A stretch of 64,000 nt of DNA, from the NCBI GenBank assembly GCA_030562195.1, contig JAUJPP010000012.1, forward strand, positions 12,152,001 to 12,216,000. Direction: 5' to 3'. Below are positions 60,648-64,000 of this stretch, piece by piece. The position numbers were made by a program, and so were the translations under genes. A model generated the notes under the pieces. It was not told the origin of the DNA and searched no databases. It saw only the letters and a program-made list of their open reading frames with translations. The stretch comes from Nipponacmea schrenckii (Eukaryota > Mollusca > Gastropoda > Lottiidae). Every line of letters begins with the position of its first letter. Position 1 is the first letter of the stretch.

Positions 60648-62395
60648 ACCTTGCAATTTGCTTTCCATACGCCTACCCTACCGCGGAAAGCTGATTGATC
60701 TAAAAAAATATAATGATATTTGCCTTGCATTATGATTTGTTTAATGATGATAAAATACACAAAAAGCTAGGGAAGCCCATTGGGCCGAGGCACTATACTG
60801 CAAGACGAACCAAAATATTCCTTATAATGTAGGCATAATAATATAGTACCGTTGGTTGGTTGGTTTGCTGGTTGGTTGGTGGCTGACAAGTTAAATTTGG
60901 TTCCATCCGATGCTGATATCGCACACTTGTTTTTGTCAATTGTATGTACCCTTTGTTCTTCAAGAGAATTTCGTAATTATATGCAAAAAATCCTTGACAG
61001 TAATTGTCATTCACGGGAATCCCCATTTTTGATTCCTCGGCCAGCTGTCTGTAGCCGCCCACAAACGCAAAATATCACTCGCGGAGCCACTCGTTGCGCT
61101 TATTAAGGTGTTTAGTTTGAGTTTGAGGACACGTGTGAGCAGACTTTTACATTTGTTAATTTGCTATAGTTGTTTTTCATTGAGTCGATGTGGAGTTTGC
61201 GTTTGAGTTTAAGTCTCAATAAACATGCTATCACAGCTTTGTCGACTATGCTGCTGAACACTGAATTCAGTTTACACGACTGCTGTATGTATAGGTATAT
61301 AATAGGTATAAAAATGAGATGACAAACTTTAAATTAAAGAAAGGCAACAAGGCAATTGTGTTATGACGGCTAGCAGAAGTTTCATGTACTAAAATGGTAC
61401 TAGTCGACTTATCTATCAAATATTGACCAGCTTTTCACCTTGGCAGTTAGCTTAAAAAAACACATAAAGGCGGTGTCCAAAGGGCGCCTGATGCTTGCGG
61501 TGGAAGCTTACCAGTTCTGCAGTACACTATGGAATATGCTCAAGGGATACGCCGAGAGTCGATGATTTGATGTGTCTATGTAGCAAATCTGCAATAACCT
61601 AATAATGCGAATAAAAGAGGACGACAACCAGTCAGAAGTCCTGGATACATCCAATTATATTCAATTAAATTACGATTACAAATCTTTCCTGTTTTCTGTT
61701 GTTTTTCGTCTTATTTGTAATCTAACGACTTTTCTACCATAAGTTTGTCTCATAGGTTGCATTTTCAACCAATCACTTGACTAACTTACTTCATTAAATT
61801 AGGAATTGTGGGATATTGAAGTCTTAAGTATTAACATTTTGACAACTTCTTAGGGAATTCCCCATTTTATTACCCCAAAAAAACCCAAAACAATGGATTA
61901 AGAATATCTTAAAATATATACATCTACTACTGTCCTGCCGTTAAGGTTTAGTAGTCTATGATCACATTTAAACGTTAGACAGTATTATATATTTTAATTG
62001 TTTTATCCTGTTATGGGTATTTGTAGGTCTACAATTTTCAAGAATCTCAGCATCATCATTAGCTGTGTATAATTTACATATATTGAAATTATCCTTGACT
62101 AATGAGTATATCTAGGGATTTTTAGAAATACACGTACATGTATATCTATATATCAGCAGATATATTTCATTTAAAGTTTTATTAATATAACAAATTTAAT
62201 AAATTAAGTTTTATTATGGAACAAAGATAAAAGCATAAAGTGCGTTATACATAATACATAAATAATACTAACTAAACAGCTATGTATATGAAAATGTTTC
62301 AACGCCAAGCTTCATACTAAATTACGACTAGAAATTGGATTTTCAATGACTTTTAGAAACCAATATGATTAATCATGTTGGTAATATTCTACATT
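60648..62395. other. Intergenic stretch
   Basis: No gene supported. Open frames near 60793-61106 overlap on both strands and include a GGTTGGTTGGTT simple repeat. Nothing else stands out. Confidence 0.5.
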
Positions 62396-62583
62396 CTATT
62401 AACTTATATTTTTTGTCATCGGCCTCAGGGATTAAAACCTGCGACCATACAAAGTATAGTGTCCAAGAAGATTTATACAAAGTACAGTAGAAAATATGTG
62501 AAGGGATCGAGTGTATATTGCTTTTCGCCTAGCATATCGACATTCCCAACCCATATACACGTATACCGCATCAACTAGGCCAT
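62396..62583 (-). mobile_element. Possible tRNA-derived SINE remnant
   Basis: On the minus strand TGGCCTAGTTGATGCGGTA (near 62583) resembles an A box and GGTCGCAGGTTTTAATCCCT (near 62450) a B box. The spacing of about 130 nt is too long for a simple tRNA, so an insertion or chance must be assumed. Confidence 0.3.
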
Positions 62584-62679
62584 TCCCTTTCATATCTTTT
62601 ATGGCATCATAATATTGTTCATTTTCGTTTATAACGCACGAACTATATATCCATTTAAAAGAATTTTTAATTTATCTAG

Positions 62680-62790
62680 TTACTCGATTCCCGCCCATCG
62701 ACATTTGCGAGATGTGTAAAGAAGACAGCTTCGGATTACATTCCATGCACAAATCCCTGTAAGAGAACTATTAATACATAACACTTGCAA
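62680..62790 (+). mobile_element. Possible SINE body with B-box-like start
   Basis: TTACTCGATTCCCGCCCATCG resembles a tRNA B box and T-arm, followed by a non-AT-rich body (GACATTTGCGAGATGTGTAA and onward). Alternatively it is a short terminal exon: after the acceptor-like TCTAG at 62679 a 27-codon frame with CEMCKEDSFGLHSMH runs to TAA at 62760-62762. I favour the SINE reading. Confidence 0.3.
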
Positions 62791-62837
62791 TTTGTCAACA
62801 ATCATGAGTAGTAGATAAATAGTCCACGTTGACATTG

Positions 62838-63055
62838 TTAAAGATGTGTATCAATTCGTTCACGCACGTGCGGCTCTAATGACAATGCATGTTGGGTTTC
62901 AATATGACGCCTTAGGTCTACTTTTCGTTGAAAGGCCCTCCCGCATCTGTGACACGCAAATGGTTTATAACCAGTATGTTTACGGCTGTGTGTGATTAGG
63001 TTGGATGATTGACTAAACGCTTTTCCACACTGTAAACACTTATGGGGTTTTTCTC
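62838..63055 (-). CDS. sens: Gfi1/Senseless zinc-finger repressor, last coding exon
   Basis: On the minus strand, after a TTTCAG acceptor (63058-63056), the exon encodes [33 protein letters not shown], then [22 protein letters not shown] and a short tail ending ERIDTHL, with TAA at 62838-62840. These are the last two C2H2 fingers of the Gfi1/Senseless family, whose final finger with QRKVDLRRH is diagnostic. The family represses transcription and acts in sensory-organ and blood-cell fate. The exon starts in phase 1. All earlier exons must lie beyond 64000, since I see none in the last 900 bases. Both fingers have their zinc ligands. Confidence 0.92.
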
Positions 63056-64000
63056 CTGAAAGGAACAAAAAAAGAAACATTTGTAAAAGTGATATATTTT
63101 ATCTGCTTCAGATCATGTATACTGATATTTTTGAAGTAAAATAACCGAACTAAGTCATGGTACAGTCGAATGAATACAGCTGCAATATATTCTTTGTTCA
63201 CAGATCTTTTGAACATTTTTATGTAATGTAGATGAAGTGATTTCACGAGGAGAAAACAAGATAACTTACAGCTATTTATTTTGATATAAATAACCTGTGT
63301 TACTTTGATTAAAGTTTTTTGATGTAGCTTGAAATTGTCAGCCCGATAATTTCCAAAGTATTCTAATTATGTCCAAAACATGGATGGTTTGGAATGAAGA
63401 AATTAAGGAATAAAAATAATATTTTAAGAAAGAAATACTGTCTTTTGAATTTGAAATGTGTTCTAAATAGGTTTTCTAACAAATCATAAGAAATTGCTAT
63501 ATATTTACGTCACAATATTCTCGACTTGCCAAAGAAATCTCAAAGACGTGACGTATCGGGACATTTGAGTGGAACAATCCCTTGAATATCGTAACGTTTA
63601 TACTAGAATTACGTGGGATTTTGCAAAATGATTTTAACAAATTTTTCATGGAATGTTATGTAAGGTTCAAGAAAAGAAAATATAACTATTTTGTTTTGAT
63701 TATGTCTTCAAATAAATCATCTACCAAATTAAGGTAGGCTAATTATTCATCATGTCATTTTATTAAATCATGACGGCATACAATTTGCACTATTGAGGCG
63801 TAATTTGATAGGGAACTCAAACAGAATTCGGAAATTAGTGTAAATCTGACATTTTAAAGCTATTTACCAAATTAGGATAGGGACAAGCACATAAATCTCT
63901 GACGCTGTCGACATTTTGTTTACCACGTGATTGAAATGTCAACAGCCTCCCAATGGACACGAATAGCAAAATCATGGCAGATACCATAACAAATAGTGAT
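63056..64000 (-). other. sens: Intron of the Gfi1/Senseless gene
   Basis: AT-rich sequence upstream of the last exon on the minus strand. No further finger-encoding exon, splice-bounded exon or repeat is seen up to the window edge. Confidence 0.55.

Overview
This is animal nuclear DNA: AT-rich, with small exons bounded by GT/AG splice sites, long introns, many minisatellites, fold-back elements and retrotransposon debris. Protein similarity, a 5S-derived repeat, tRNA-derived SINE remnants and L1- and CR1-like relics suggest a lophotrochozoan, probably a mollusc such as a limpet-like gastropod. The species assignment is inference; the gene families are read directly from translated exons.

Four recognisable genes are present. 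(1) 1-18876, + strand: the 3' part of a pappalysin (PAPP-A/PAPP-A2 type secreted metzincin protease). I could chain 20 exons with matching phases: an LNR module, the zinc-protease exon, DUF4215-like cysteine repeats, five CCP/sushi modules and a C-terminal LNR. The reading frame closes only if one extra base in exon 5 is skipped, or if an acceptor 4 nt downstream is used. (2) 35939-39586, +: a complete five-exon LIM-homeobox gene of the Arrowhead/Lhx6-Lhx8 class (266 aa). (3) 49873-57931, +: a complete eight-exon annexin (318 aa, four repeats) with a TATA box upstream. (4) 62838-63055, - strand: the last coding exon of a Gfi1/Senseless zinc-finger repressor; the rest lies beyond the right edge.

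Between and inside these genes there is much repeat material. Tandem arrays with unit lengths of about 15, 22, 23, 31, 47, 53, 74, 115 and 148 bp are listed. At least five fold-back (long inverted repeat) elements are visible. Two of them, both in pappalysin introns, have termini starting TATGGA and perfect 6-bp target duplications (GTGGTA and TTAAGT), and both sit about 20 nt from a splice site. The larger one encloses a decayed exon resembling the helix-turn-helix part of an rve/integrase-type transposase and carries a minisatellite in each arm. Also present are an L1/Tx1-like ORF1 relic, two copies of a CR1/Jockey-like reverse transcriptase tail in a duplicated block, and a 5S rRNA-derived fragment.

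The four genes have unrelated roles (growth-factor-binding-protein proteolysis, neural/appendage patterning, membrane/calcium binding, transcriptional repression) and do not form an operon or pathway. The remaining long stretches (19.4-22.0, 23.5-27.7, 31.1-35.6, 41.6-43.1, 47.9-49.7 and 59.0-62.4 kb) hold no coding region I can support.
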